DNA of 64,000 nt from Saccharopolyspora erythraea NRRL 2338 (GTDB lineage: Bacteria > Actinomycetota > Actinomycetes > Mycobacteriales > Pseudonocardiaceae), in contig NC_009142.1 in NCBI RefSeq assembly GCF_000062885.1, forward strand, positions 2,531,584-2,595,583, given 5' to 3'. The notes beneath the pieces were generated by a model. The model did no database searches, was not told the DNA's origin, and was given only the letters and a program-made list of their open reading frames with translations. A program made the translations under genes and the position numbers. Each line of letters begins with the position of its first letter. The stretch's first letter is position 1. Below, one piece after another: positions 44,695 through 55,286 of this stretch.

Positions 44695-46701
44695 TCAGTC
44701 GTCGCTGGAGGTGGCGAACCCGGCGGAGATGAGGTTCATCACGGAGGAGTCGGCGAGGGTGGAGACGTCGCCGATTTCGCGGTTTTCGGCGACGTCGCGC
44801 AGGAGCCGTCGCATGATCTTGCCGGAGCGGGTTTTGGGCAGTTCGGGCACGACCATGATCTGGCGGGGTTTGGCGATGGGGCCGATTTCGTGGGCGACGT
44901 GGTCGCGTAGGGCCTTGATCGCGGCTTCGCCGGAGGCCTGGTCGTCGGCGCCGCCGCGCAGGATGACGAAGGCGACGATGCCCTGGCCGGTGGTGGGGTC
45001 GCTGGCGCCGACCACGGCGGCCTCGGCCACGGTGGGGTGGGAGACCAGGGCGGATTCGACCTCGGTGGTGGAGATGCGGTGGCCGGAGACGTTCATGACG
45101 TCGTCGACCCGGCCGAGCAGCCAGATGTCGCCGTCGTCGTCGTATTTGGCGCCGTCGCCGGCGAAGTAGTAGCCCTTGTCGGCGAACTTCGACCAGTAGG
45201 TTTCGCGGTAGCGGTCGTCGTCGCCCCAGATGCCGCGCAGCATCGCGGGCCAGGGCTGGTCGAGCACCAGCAGTCCGCCGCCGCCGTGGCCGACCTGTTC
45301 GCCGGACTCGTCGACGACCTTGGCGGCGATGCCGGGCAGCGGGACCTGGGCGGAGCCGGGTTTGGTGGCGGTGACCCCGGGCAGCGGCGAGATCATGATC
45401 GCGCCGGTTTCGGTCTGCCACCAGGTGTCGACGATGGGGGCGCGGTTGCCGCCGATGTGTTCGCGGTACCACATCCAGGCCTCGGGGTTGATCGGTTCCC
45501 CGACCGAGCCCAGCACCCGCAGGGTGGACAGGTCGTAGCGGGCGGGGATCTCCGCGCCCCATTTCATGAAGGTGCGGATGGTGGTCGGCGCGGTGTAGTA
45601 GAGCGTGACGCCGTATTTCTGGACGATGTCCCAGTGGCGGCCTTCGTGCGGGGTGTTGGGGGTGCCTTCGTAGATGACCTGGGTGGCGCCGTTGGCCAGC
45701 GGCCCGTAGACGATGTAGGTGTGGCCGGTGACCCAGCCGATGTCGGCGGTGCACCAGTACACGTCGGTTTCGGGTTTGAGGTCGAACACGGTGCGGTGGG
45801 TGTAGGCGGCCTGGGTGAGATAGCCCCCGGAGGTGTGCAGGATGCCCTTGGGGCGTCCGGTGGTGCCGGAGGTGTAGAGGATGAACAGCGGGTGCTCGGA
45901 GTCGAAGAACTCCGGGGTGTGGGATGCGGGCCGGCCCTCGACGACGTCGTGCCACCACTGGTCGCGGCCGTCGTTCCATTCCACGTCGGTCTTGGTGCGT
46001 TGGACGACCAGGACGTGTTCGACGCTGGGGGTGGCGGCCACGGCCTCGTCGACGTTGGTCTTGAGCGGCATGGCCTTGCCGCGGCGGTACTGGCCGTCGG
46101 CGGTGATGACGACCTTGGCCTGGGCGTCGTTGATGCGGGTGCGCAGCGCTTCGGAGGAGAACCCGCCGAACACCACGCTGTGCAGCGCGCCCAGCCGGGC
46201 GCAGGCCAGCATCGAGTAGACCGCCTCGGGCAGCATCGGCAGGTAGATCGCGACCCGGTCGCCCGCGCCGACCCCGAGCGAGGCCAGCGCGTTGGCGGTG
46301 CGGGAGACCTCGCGTGCCAGCTCGGCGTAGGTGATGGCGCGGGAATCGCCCGGTTCGCCCTCCCAGTGGATGGCCACCCGGTCGCCGTTGCCGGCCTCGA
46401 CGTGGCGGTCCACGCAGTTGTAGGCGACGTTGAGTTTGCCGCCGACGAACCACTTGGCGAACGGGGCGCCGGACCAGTCCAGCACCTGCTCCCACTCGGT
46501 GTCCCAGTGCAGGTGGCGGGCCTGGTCGGCCCAGAACGCCTCACGGTCGGCGTCGGCCTGGGCGTAGAGCTCCGACGTCGCATTGGCTTGGGCGGCGAAC
46601 TCCCCGGACGGTGCGTGGATCCGCTCTTCGTGGAGGAGGTTGTCCAAAGTGTTCTGAGAGTGCTTGCCCACTTCCAACCTCTCGACGCGTTTTGACGACA
46701 T
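44695..46701 (-). CDS. acs: acetyl-CoA synthetase (AMP-forming)
   Basis: 668 residues, the usual length for Acs. Motifs: [11 protein letters not shown] (AMP binding), [18 protein letters not shown] (acetate and adenylate pocket with the conserved Trp), [28 protein letters not shown], and the acetylatable Lys in [11 protein letters not shown] near the C-terminus. It converts acetate plus CoA and ATP to acetyl-CoA, AMP and PPi, the last step of ethanol and acetaldehyde use. It follows aldehyde dehydrogenase and adenylate kinase on the same strand, 64 bases after the kinase stop. Confidence 0.95.
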   Translation of the reverse strand: MSSKRVERLEVGKHSQNTLDNLLHEERIHAPSGEFAAQANATSELYAQADADREAFWADQARHLHWDTEWEQVLDWSGAPFAKWFVGGKLNVAYNCVDRHVEAGNGDRVAIHWEGEPGDSRAITYAELAREVSRTANALASLGVGAGDRVAIYLPMLPEAVYSMLACARLGALHSVVFGGFSSEALRTRINDAQAKVVITADGQYRRGKAMPLKTNVDEAVAATPSVEHVLVVQRTKTDVEWNDGRDQWWHDVVEGRPASHTPEFFDSEHPLFILYTSGTTGRPKGILHTSGGYLTQAAYTHRTVFDLKPETDVYWCTADIGWVTGHTYIVYGPLANGATQVIYEGTPNTPHEGRHWDIVQKYGVTLYYTAPTTIRTFMKWGAEIPARYDLSTLRVLGSVGEPINPEAWMWYREHIGGNRAPIVDTWWQTETGAIMISPLPGVTATKPGSAQVPLPGIAAKVVDESGEQVGHGGGGLLVLDQPWPAMLRGIWGDDDRYRETYWSKFADKGYYFAGDGAKYDDDGDIWLLGRVDDVMNVSGHRISTTEVESALVSHPTVAEAAVVGASDPTTGQGIVAFVILRGGADDQASGEAAIKALRDHVAHEIGPIAKPRQIMVVPELPKTRSGKIMRRLLRDVAENREIGDVSTLADSSVMNLISAGFATSSDD

Positions 46702-46721
46702 GATCGCTATTTCCGTTCACG

Positions 46722-46753
46722 GCTCGGACCACCCGCCGGCGGGCGGTCCGAGC
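46722..46753. terminator. hairpin between adk-like and acs genes
   Basis: GCTCGGACC (46722-46730) pairs with GGTCCGAGC (46745-46753), and four inner pairs follow after one mismatch. It occupies most of the 64-base gap between the kinase stop and the acs start, so it is either a leaky terminator/attenuator or an mRNA processing structure. The T-rich TATTGTTTT follows it only on the plus strand. Confidence 0.5.
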
Positions 46754-46765
46754 AGCCTATTGTTT

Positions 46766-47478
46766 TCACCGTTGCGACGGCGTTGCTTCCGCTCTCGACC
46801 CGGCGCTGTGCGCGATGAGCACGGCCAGGACCCGTTCGCTGACGACTTCGACTGTTCCGACCGCATCGACGCGCGAAAGCACGCCCTTGTCCTGGTAGTA
46901 CCCGGCCAGGGGAGCGGTTTCCCGTTCGTGAAGTTCCAGGCGGCGTCGGACCGAGTCCTGGTGATCGTCTTCGCGCTGGTGGAGGGAACCGGCGCACGTG
47001 TCACAAATCCCTTCCACCCTCGTCGGATTGAACTCCACGTGCCAGCTCCGGCCGCACTGCCCGCACATGCGCCTTCCGCTGAGGCGCCGCACGATGTCCT
47101 CAGCGGGAACGTGCAGTTCCAGCACGAGCTCCACGACGTCGCCGGACCGGCGCAGCGTTTCGTCCAGGTACCGGGCCTGGTCCACGTTTCGCGGGAACCC
47201 GTCCAGGAGGAACCCCTTGGAGGCGTCCTCCTCTCCCAGCCTCCTGCTCACCATCGTCATGGTGATGCCGTCCGGCACCAGCTCACCGCTGACCATGTGG
47301 GCTCTCGCGACAAGCCCCAGGTCGCTGCCTTCCTCGATGGCGCGCCGGAAGATGTCGCCGGTGGATATGTGCGGCACCTCCAGCCTGGACGCGATCGCGT
47401 TGGCCTGCGTCCCCTTTCCGGCACCGGGCGGTCCTAACAGGACGACCCGTGTGGGCTGACCCTGTGCGGCTTTTGCCA

Positions 47479-47479
<1 letters not shown>
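46766..47479 (-). CDS. adk: adenylate kinase (zinc-LID type), linked to the aldehyde dehydrogenase
   Basis: 237 residues. P-loop GPPGAGKGTQ, ISTGDIFRRA, GFLLDGFPRN and a LID with two Cys pairs (CGQC and CDTC) holding zinc, as in long-type adenylate kinases. The reaction is AMP + ATP to 2 ADP. The ATG overlaps the aldehyde dehydrogenase stop (TGATG). The housekeeping adk normally sits beside secY, so this is probably a second copy dedicated to recycling the AMP released by acetyl-CoA synthetase encoded next door. That assignment is inference; the enzyme family is certain. Confidence 0.88.
46771..46786. promoter_or_regulatory. possible regulator site upstream of acs
   Basis: GTTGCGACGGCGTTGC matches 14 of 16 bases of GTTGCAGCGGCGTTGC, located in the aldehyde dehydrogenase control region (49097-49112). 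It overlaps the 3' end of the kinase gene, about 70 bases before acs. The overlap with coding sequence lowers its weight. Confidence 0.3.
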
Positions 47480-49002
<1,523 letters not shown>

Positions 49003-49169
49003 CATTTGCCTCTCGATGTTGTGCGACTCCTTCTCGAGTCGCGGTGACCTGGGCCACGCATGCTTCTGGTGTGGCGAGGAAGCTAGGAGTCGCAACGTTG
49101 CAGCGGCGTTGCACCGGAGACGAACCGACCTGAGAGGACACTTGCCTGCAACGCTGGTCGCCGCGCACT
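49003..49169. promoter_or_regulatory. divergent control region, aldehyde dehydrogenase / GAF regulator
   Basis: The palindrome GCAACGTTGC (49092-49101) overlaps the longer GTTGCAGCGGCGTTGC (49097-49112), and a third element, TGCAACG, lies at 49147-49153. Clustered GTTGC/GCAAC half-sites between divergent regulator and target genes are the expected place for the GAF protein to bind. Confidence 0.5.
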
Positions 49170-50690
49170 ATGAAACACCCAATGGCCGAGTGTTGTCGCG
49201 GTCTCGAGAATCTGTGCAGGCGAATGGACATCAGCTACGACTCTTCGGTTGACCCGCTTGAGCGTGCCCGGCTGCTTGAGCGGGTGCATGCTGCCGTTCT
49301 GGCCGGAGACCGGGCTCCGCATGAGCCGCGCCCGGTCGTGTTCGAGTCTTGGCGGCGTTCGCTCGCGGCGCAGATCGTGCCCGACTTCGGTGAACCGCCG
49401 GTGTCGTTCGACCACGGCGAACTCGACGACGTTCGGCAGGAGCACCCGCTGGCGCGATGGGTGCCGATGCTGCGCCAGACGCTGCTGGACGGGGCCGAGG
49501 GCGCCGGCCAGGTCATGATCATCACGGATGCCGACGGGACGATCCTGTGGCGGGAGGGACATCCCGCCGTGCGCCGCGACGCCGACCGCGTCCACCTCGC
49601 CGAAGGCACCCGCTGGGCCGAGACCGCGATCGGCACCAACGCCATGGGCACCACCCTGGCCACCGGTGCACCGGTACAGATCCACTCCGCCGAGCACCTC
49701 GTGCGCACCTACCACTCCTGGACCTGCGCCGCCTGTCCCATCCGGGACCCCGAAACGGGAGCACTGCTCGGCGCCATCGACCTCAGCGGCCCCTTGCACA
49801 CCATGCATCCCGCACTCCTGGCTCTCGTGGTGGCCGCGGCGCGGATCATCGAGAACGAACTCCGCTGGCGATTGCTCGCCTCCGACGCCTTGTTCACGCA
49901 ACGCAATGAGCACCACCTCGCCGAGGCCGGTCAGGGCGCAGCGCTGCTGAGCCACACCGGCCGGGTCGTCGCGAGCGCTCCCGCAGCGCGCCTCGTGCCC
50001 GGGCAGCGAGTCGGACTCGACGACGGCGGGACCTGCCTGGGCGAGGCCGGGCTCGAACCGCTCGACGGCGGCTACCTGCTGCGCGTCGGGCAGCGCCGAT
50101 CCCGCCGCAAACCCCGCTTGTCGCTGGAACTGCTCGGAAGCGGAACACCAGCAGCCACGGTCGATGGTGTGCGCCACGAGTTGAGCCTGCGGCATGCGGA
50201 GATGCTCGCGTTGCTCGTGATGCATCCCCGCGGGCTGACGGCGGAACGGCTCGCGCTGCTCCTGCACGGTGAGCAGGGCAATCCGACCACGGTCCGGGTG
50301 GAGATCCACCGCCTCCGCAACGTGCTCGGTCGCCACGTGGTCGAAACCAAGCCGTACCGCATCACCGCCGACGTGGACGCCGATCTGCTCGTACTTCGGG
50401 AAGCGCTGCGCCGGGGGGATGTCGAAGCCGCTGTCGAGCGAGCCGGACTGCTGCTTCCGGATTCGGAGTCCGCCGCCGTCCGCGCCGAGCGTGACGAACT
50501 GCTCGCGTCGATGCGCGGCTGGGTGCTGGGCACCGAGAACGCCGACCTCCTGTGGCGCTTCGCCAACACTGAGGCGGGGCGCGACGATCCGGAGGTGCTG
50601 GAGCGGGCTCGTGACCTGTCGGCTCCGGACGCTCCCCACCGCGACGTGCTCGAAACCAGGCTCCGCCTCCTACTCGAAGACGAGGCGTAG
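49170..50690 (+). CDS. GAF-domain transcriptional regulator, AcoR-like N-terminus without the sigma-54 ATPase
   Basis: 506 residues at most; the start is uncertain (ATG 49170, or ATG 49224 giving 488). The GAF domain (about 80-230) carries GTNAMGTTLATG, HLVRTYHSWTCAACPI and DPETGALLGAIDLSG, as in AcoR and DhaR. Those proteins continue into an AAA+ sigma-54 module, but here the second half holds a winged-helix segment (about 335-400, SLRHAEMLALLVMHPRGL and NPTTVRVEIHRLRNVLG) and a helical tail. It therefore works with ordinary sigma factors. Its divergence from the aldehyde dehydrogenase operon suggests it controls that operon. Confidence 0.78.
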   Translation: MKHPMAECCRGLENLCRRMDISYDSSVDPLERARLLERVHAAVLAGDRAPHEPRPVVFESWRRSLAAQIVPDFGEPPVSFDHGELDDVRQEHPLARWVPMLRQTLLDGAEGAGQVMIITDADGTILWREGHPAVRRDADRVHLAEGTRWAETAIGTNAMGTTLATGAPVQIHSAEHLVRTYHSWTCAACPIRDPETGALLGAIDLSGPLHTMHPALLALVVAAARIIENELRWRLLASDALFTQRNEHHLAEAGQGAALLSHTGRVVASAPAARLVPGQRVGLDDGGTCLGEAGLEPLDGGYLLRVGQRRSRRKPRLSLELLGSGTPAATVDGVRHELSLRHAEMLALLVMHPRGLTAERLALLLHGEQGNPTTVRVEIHRLRNVLGRHVVETKPYRITADVDADLLVLREALRRGDVEAAVERAGLLLPDSESAAVRAERDELLASMRGWVLGTENADLLWRFANTEAGRDDPEVLERARDLSAPDAPHRDVLETRLRLLLEDEA

Positions 50691-50694
50691 CGCA

Positions 50695-50712
50695 CCTACC
50701 CGATCGGACAGG
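50695..50712. promoter_or_regulatory. 18-bp dyad operator before the iron-ADH/two-component operon
   Basis: CCTACCCGATCGGACAGG is identical, in reverse complement, to 59199-59216 in the mdo/mftA promoter. Its arms CCT..CCGATCGG..AGG form a perfect dyad. It lies 153 bases before the dehydrogenase ATG and just past the stop of the upstream regulator gene. Confidence 0.75.
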
Positions 50713-50767
50713 CGGGAGGTGCTCGTTCGGATGGTTCCGAGGTACAGTCCGTTCTTGTAGGTTCACG

Positions 50768-50783
50768 TGTGGTTTACGCCACA
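50768..50783. promoter_or_regulatory. inverted repeat in the iron-ADH promoter
   Basis: TGTGGTTTACGCCACA: 5-bp arms around a 6-base spacer, 82 bases before the ATG. No partner copy was seen elsewhere in the window. Confidence 0.3.
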
Positions 50784-50864
50784 GCAATGCTTCTGGTCTG
50801 CTTGCAACCGGTCTCGTCACGTGTCGCGGGCGAGGCTCAACGGTGAGTCGGGAGGACCACGCGA

Positions 50865-52091
50865 ATGCCGGAGCTGAACATCGCCTTCGAACACGCGTAC
50901 GTGCCGCGCCAAGTCGGCTGCGAACAGGTGAGCGCGCAGCGTCCGGCACTGGCCAAGTTCCACGCCCCGGAAATCGTCTTCGGCCCGGACTCGCTGGCCG
51001 AGCTCGGCTACTCGGCGCGCCGCCTCGGAGCCCGCCGCCCGTTCCTGGTGACCGATCCGGGGATCGTCGAAGCGGGGTGGGTGCGGGAGTCCGTGGCGCA
51101 CCTGCGGGAGGCGGGGCTTGCCCCGGTCGTCTGGCACGACCTGACGCCGAATCCGAAGGACCACGAGGTGCAGGCCGCCCACCACGCCTACGCCGAGGCC
51201 GGCGCGGACGTGATCATCGCGGTCGGCGGCGGCTCGTGCATCGACGCGGCCAAGGGCGTGGCGATTCTGTCCGCCAACGGCGGGCACATCCTCGACTACG
51301 AGGGCGTCGACCACGTGGTCAACCCGATCCCACCGCTGGTCATGGTGCCGTCCACCTCGGGGACCGGAGCTGACGTGTCCCAGTTCTGCGTGGTCACCGA
51401 CACCACGAACGCGACGAAGGCGACCATCATCAGCAGGACTCTGGTGCCCGAGATCTCGATCATCGACCCGCGCCTGCTCACGACGATGCCGGACTGGCTG
51501 AACGCGGCGACCGGTCTGGACGCGCTGACTCACGCCATGGAGTCCTACGTCTCTCTCGCGCACAACGTCCTCACCGACCACCATTCCCTGCACGCTGTGC
51601 ACTTGGTGACCAAGAACCTGCTGCGAACCCTGCTGGACCCGGCTGACGAGGAACCACGCACCGCGATGGCCCAAGGTTCCCTGGCGGCCGGGATGGCGTT
51701 CACCAACGCGATCCTCGGCGCCACGCACGCCATGAGCCACCAGGTCGGCGGCCTGCTCGACGCGCCACACGGCGTGATCAACGGTGTTCTGCTGCCGCAT
51801 GTCATCCGGTTCAACGCCGAGCAGGACCCGGCCCGGTACGTACCGCTGGCCTCCGCCGCGGGTATCGACACCGACCGCCTGCCCTCGGACGAGGTCGCCG
51901 AGGTGCTGGCGGACCGGGTCCGGGATTTGGCCGACTCGGTGGGCGTTCCGCGCGGGTTGTCGTGCCTCGGGGTCGGCGAGCACAACGTGGCCGACCTCGC
52001 GCGGACCACGATGAAGGACGCCTGCCTGGCGACCAACCCCCGCCAGGTCACCCAGGCCGAGATCGAGTCGCTGTTCCGCAGCGCCATGTGA
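50865..52091 (+). CDS. iron-containing alcohol dehydrogenase (ErcA-like)
   Basis: 408 residues. Group III metal-dependent dehydrogenase: NAD motif VGGGSCIDAAKG, PSTSGTGADVSQF, and metal ligands in GLDALTHAMESY, ATHAMSHQVGG and DAPHGVINGVLLPHV. GGGAGG lies about ten bases before the ATG. It is the first gene of an operon with a sensor kinase (GTGA overlap) and a response regulator. In Pseudomonas, ErcA, an iron ADH, is likewise tied to the regulators of ethanol oxidation. It may oxidise an alcohol itself or help generate the signal for the kinase; the latter is inference. Confidence 0.85.
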   Translation: MPELNIAFEHAYVPRQVGCEQVSAQRPALAKFHAPEIVFGPDSLAELGYSARRLGARRPFLVTDPGIVEAGWVRESVAHLREAGLAPVVWHDLTPNPKDHEVQAAHHAYAEAGADVIIAVGGGSCIDAAKGVAILSANGGHILDYEGVDHVVNPIPPLVMVPSTSGTGADVSQFCVVTDTTNATKATIISRTLVPEISIIDPRLLTTMPDWLNAATGLDALTHAMESYVSLAHNVLTDHHSLHAVHLVTKNLLRTLLDPADEEPRTAMAQGSLAAGMAFTNAILGATHAMSHQVGGLLDAPHGVINGVLLPHVIRFNAEQDPARYVPLASAAGIDTDRLPSDEVAEVLADRVRDLADSVGVPRGLSCLGVGEHNVADLARTTMKDACLATNPRQVTQAEIESLFRSAM

Positions 52092-53470
52092 GGTCAGCAG
52101 TGTCCGGTGGTGACCGCGTCCGCGCGGGAGAGGCGACCCTCGGTGAACTCACCGGGGTGCGGTCGAGCAAGAGATCGTTCTACCCCGAGTACCGGCGATC
52201 GAACGAGCGGCTGGCGGTGGCGGTCCAGGCGCTCGACGAGATCTCCCGCGCCGTCGTGCGTTCGGCCGAGGGCCCGAGGGCGCTGGTGGAGGCGGTCGTC
52301 CTGGCAGCGGTCGAGCACCTGCAGGCCGAGTGGGTGCTCATCGCGGTCGCCGACGGAGCGCTGCGGGGAATACGTCCGGGCTTCCTGTTCGCCCGTGACG
52401 GCGAGCTGGTCGACCAGGAGCACGAGCTACCCGCCGAGGCGCGCGAGCAGTTGGACGTGATCCGCAAGCGGCCGTGGGAGCTGGAGCCGGGGGAGGCCCG
52501 GCCGGGATGGGTTCGTGCGCCGATGCTGCTCGACGAGGAACCCGTCGGCGGCGTGGTCGGCCGGCCCGGTGCGGGCGTGCAGGTCACCGATACGGATCTC
52601 GCGGTCCTGCGTGTGCTGGCCAACCAGGCTGCGGTCGCGCTGTACAACTCCTACCTCTTCCACACCGCAGCACAGCTCAAGGGGCGTGCCGAGCAGCTCG
52701 ACGCGGAGGCTTCACGCCAGGCCAAGGACCTCGTCGAGCGCAAAGCCGAGCTCCAGGAGGTCCAGCGACGGCTCACCGACGCGATGCAGCGGCAGGTCAT
52801 CGACGAGGAGCGGCACCGCATCGCCCGGGAACTGCACGACAGCGTCACCCAGGCCGTGCTCAGCGCCGGCATGATCGTGGAGGTGTGCCGGGCGGAGCTG
52901 GCGGCGCTGGGTGGCGCCTCCGAGCAGGTCGCGGAGCGACTGCAGCCCGCCAAGGAGCTGACCCAGCAAGCGGTCGCGCAGCTACGCTCGGCGATCTACG
53001 CCCTGCACCGAGGTGCCGAAGAAGGCCCCGGGTCGCTGCCGGTCCTGCTGGAGCGGTTGTCCCATGTGCACCTGCCCGCCTACGTCGACGTCGCGGTGCG
53101 GATCGAGGGCAAGCCGGTGCCGCTACCTGGCGAGGCCGAGCACTCGCTGCTCCGGCTGACCGGGGAGGCGCTGTTCAACACGGCGACCCACTCGGGGGCC
53201 GGCCGCGCGTCGGTGCACCTGCGATACGAGATCGACCGGATCGTGCTGTCCATCGCCGATGACGGCACAGGCGATCCCGCGCAGCTGCGTCGGACGCTGC
53301 GGATCGCACGCACCAGCGATCTCAACGGACATCACCGGGGGTTGGCGAACATGGCCGCACGAGCCGAAGAACTCGGCGGTGAACTGAGCATCGGCAGGGC
53401 GAAGATGGGCGGAGTGCTCATCCGGTTGGAGGTACCGATGCCGCTTGCGGAAGGGGACGGCGATGCGTGA
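52088..53470 (+). CDS. soluble sensor histidine kinase (GAF-HisKA_3-HATPase)
   Basis: 460 residues; GTG 52088 overlaps the dehydrogenase stop. There are no membrane segments. A GAF-like sensor (about 35-195) is followed by a coiled-coil linker (about 195-235), then the HisKA_3 dimerisation helix with phospho-acceptor His in IARELHDSVTQAVL, and an HATPase domain (EALFNTATHSGAGRA as N box, IADDGTG as G1, GLANMAARAEELGG as G2). It is a NarL-class cytoplasmic kinase sensing an internal signal. I recall the family name MadS for mycofactocin-neighbourhood kinases, unverified. It pairs with the next gene. Confidence 0.87.
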   Translation: MRSAVSGGDRVRAGEATLGELTGVRSSKRSFYPEYRRSNERLAVAVQALDEISRAVVRSAEGPRALVEAVVLAAVEHLQAEWVLIAVADGALRGIRPGFLFARDGELVDQEHELPAEAREQLDVIRKRPWELEPGEARPGWVRAPMLLDEEPVGGVVGRPGAGVQVTDTDLAVLRVLANQAAVALYNSYLFHTAAQLKGRAEQLDAEASRQAKDLVERKAELQEVQRRLTDAMQRQVIDEERHRIARELHDSVTQAVLSAGMIVEVCRAELAALGGASEQVAERLQPAKELTQQAVAQLRSAIYALHRGAEEGPGSLPVLLERLSHVHLPAYVDVAVRIEGKPVPLPGEAEHSLLRLTGEALFNTATHSGAGRASVHLRYEIDRIVLSIADDGTGDPAQLRRTLRIARTSDLNGHHRGLANMAARAEELGGELSIGRAKMGGVLIRLEVPMPLAEGDGDA

Positions 53471-54146
53471 GGAAGCGGCACGGCCGGTTGGAGGAGCTGT
53501 GAGCGCACCGCCCGGTCCGGTGCGGATCGTGATCGTCGACGACCACTCCATCGTGCGGCAAGGGCTGAGGTCGCTGCTGGAGCGGCAACCAGACCTGGAA
53601 GTCGTGGGAGAGGGTGCGACCGCCGCCGAGGCGGTGGCCGTGGTCGCCCGGACGTCGCCGTCGGTCGTGCTGCTGGACCTCAAGCTGTCGTCCGGCGAGG
53701 ACTCCGAGGGCTTAACGCTGTGCGAGCGGCTCACCGGTGAGCACGACGGCCTGGGGGTGCTGGTGCTGACGACGTTCCTCGACGACAAGCTGGTCGTCGA
53801 GGCCGTGCGGCGCGGTGCCCGCGGCTACGTGGTCAAGGACGTCGACACCACCGAGCTGGTCAGGGCGATCCGTGCGGTGGCGCGCGGCGAGAGCGCTTTC
53901 GACTCGCGCTCGGCCGCGGCGATGGTGCACTCCATGAACAACCGGTCCAGCGAGCCGGAGCTGACCGAGCGCGAACTCGGCGTGCTCCGGCTGCTGGCCG
54001 CCGGCTCGAGCAATCGGCAAATCGGCGGTCAGCTCTACATCTCGGAGACGACGGCGAAGTTCCACGTGCGCAACATCATGCGCAAGCTCGACGTATCAAC
54101 CCGCGCCGAAGCCGTCTACGAGGCCAGCAAGCGCGGCTTGATCTGA
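53463..54146 (+). CDS. NarL/LuxR-type response regulator
   Basis: 227 residues from ATG 53463, which overlaps the kinase stop; GTG 53500 is an alternative. The receiver domain has acidic pair VDDHS, phospho-acceptor Asp in VVLLDLKLSS, Thr in VLTTF and Lys in YVVKDV. The C-terminal LuxR helix-turn-helix is ELTERELGVLRLLAAGSSNRQIG with TAKFHVRNIMRKL. It should bind the 18-bp dyads at 50695 and 59199, since it is the only DNA-binding product of that operon. The stop is immediately adjacent to the convergent mftM stop. Confidence 0.87.
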   Translation: MREEAARPVGGAVSAPPGPVRIVIVDDHSIVRQGLRSLLERQPDLEVVGEGATAAEAVAVVARTSPSVVLLDLKLSSGEDSEGLTLCERLTGEHDGLGVLVLTTFLDDKLVVEAVRRGARGYVVKDVDTTELVRAIRAVARGESAFDSRSAAAMVHSMNNRSSEPELTERELGVLRLLAAGSSNRQIGGQLYISETTAKFHVRNIMRKLDVSTRAEAVYEASKRGLI

Positions 54147-55052
54147 CTACGAGCAGTCGACGACGAGCCAGCCGCCGTGATGCTCGCAGACCTCGTACGG
54201 CTGGCCGGTGCCGAAGCCCAGCCGGTGCAGTTCGGCCATGTCGAAGGTGCGCACGTGCCCGTAGGCGGCCGTTGGTTCCTCCTCGAACGGCACCGCAACC
54301 ACGACCCGTCGTCGCGCCAACCGGATCGCCTCGGCGAGAACGGCTTCGCCGTGATCGCGTTCGAGGTGCTCCAGCAGGTGGATGACCGTGACCGTGTCGA
54401 CAGCTTGGTCCGGCAGCGGCACCCGTGCCCCATCGCAGATCAGCGTCCCCAAAGGCAGGCCCAGCTCCGGGGCGATCGCGCGCAGCAACGTGACGGTGCC
54501 GTTGGCGATGTCGGACGCGACAACGCGGGTCCCGGGGCGTTCGGCGAGCAGCAGAGCCAGGAAGCCGAAGCAGGAACCCACGTCCAGGACCCTGCCCGGC
54601 GGCACCAGCGTTAGAACCCGTGAATAGACGGGCACCATCGCCGAGATCGACGAATCCGGTACGTCGTGAAAGTTCCGGATGCGGCCGAGGGTGTTTCGGT
54701 AGAAGGTGGACCAAGCGCTGATCGCGTCATCCACAGTGGACCTGACGACCCCGGTGAAGACCCGTTCGAAGATCTCCGCGCCGGAAAGCCACCCCGGCGC
54801 GAACAGCTCATCGGCCAGCTTGCCCGCGACGTCGTTGTCGAGCTCCTGCGGCGCGATCCGGTGACTGACGAGCACCTGGTCGCGGTTGCGGTGCAGGCTG
54901 AAGTGCGACGTTCGGGTGATCGCTTTCTCTTCCGGCGGCGTGGCGCGCCCCTCGTGCATCACGACCACCGCCTCATCGCGGTAGCAGCCGGGACTGCTGT
55001 TGGCCAGCGGATCGATCGCAGCGCTGCCGGAGAACTGCCTGATGTCGGTCAT
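54147..55052 (-). CDS. mftM: mycofactocin oligosaccharide methyltransferase MftM-like
   Basis: 301 residues; ATG 55052 overlaps the stop of the 37-codon gene (ATGA). The SAM-binding fold is in the middle (LDVGSCFGFLALLLAERP, ASDIANG, LICDGARVPLPDQAVDTV, HLLEHLERDHG), with a distinct N-terminal 150 residues rich in Asp and Arg. In mycobacteria the mftM gene lies among the two-component and dehydrogenase genes near the mft cluster, as here. It O-methylates a glucose of the cofactor's oligosaccharide. The identification rests on the fold and the matching neighbourhood. Confidence 0.75.
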   Translation of the reverse strand: MTDIRQFSGSAAIDPLANSSPGCYRDEAVVVMHEGRATPPEEKAITRTSHFSLHRNRDQVLVSHRIAPQELDNDVAGKLADELFAPGWLSGAEIFERVFTGVVRSTVDDAISAWSTFYRNTLGRIRNFHDVPDSSISAMVPVYSRVLTLVPPGRVLDVGSCFGFLALLLAERPGTRVVASDIANGTVTLLRAIAPELGLPLGTLICDGARVPLPDQAVDTVTVIHLLEHLERDHGEAVLAEAIRLARRRVVVAVPFEEEPTAAYGHVRTFDMAELHRLGFGTGQPYEVCEHHGGWLVVDCS

Positions 55053-55162
55053 AGGCCCACCGACTCTGCGGACAGCGCATCCGACGCGTGCGCCAGACCA
55101 GCCAGGTCGCGTAGCGGCTGCCGCTCGCACAGGAAGGGCTCGAGCAGCTCCTCGGCGTTCAT
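55049..55162 (-). CDS. 37-residue small protein coupled to mftM
   Basis: ATG 55162 is preceded by AGGAGA at ideal spacing, and the stop overlaps the mftM start (ATGA). The product is 37 residues: an acidic N-terminal stretch (MNAEELLEPFLCERQPL) with one Cys at about position 12, then an Ala/Ser-rich tail (HASDALSAESVGL). There is no signal peptide. I do not recognise it. Strong initiation signals and coupling argue that it is translated. It could be a small partner of the methyltransferase, a leader controlling mftM translation, or a peptide substrate. Confidence 0.6.
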   Translation of the reverse strand: MNAEELLEPFLCERQPLRDLAGLAHASDALSAESVGL

Positions 55163-55286
55163 GAGGCGTCTCCTCTCCGACTGGTATCCGCTCGTGACGT
55201 GGTCACGGCGCGGGTTGGCGGGACGCTGGGCCGCCACGGTCGGGCGTCGGTTGACGACGGGTGGCGAACCGCCGATGTGGACACGG
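55163..55286. other. gap between the VWA gene and the small gene
   Basis: 124 bases, with the small gene's ribosome site at the left end. A separate promoter for the small gene and mftM could lie here; no operator was recognised. Confidence 0.4.

Noticed and set aside
50865-52091. Second NDMA-type methanol dehydrogenase
   Set aside because: It lacks the IWDFPIKEFHPFPRA start and other MDO-specific blocks. It fits the general iron-ADH/ErcA branch instead.
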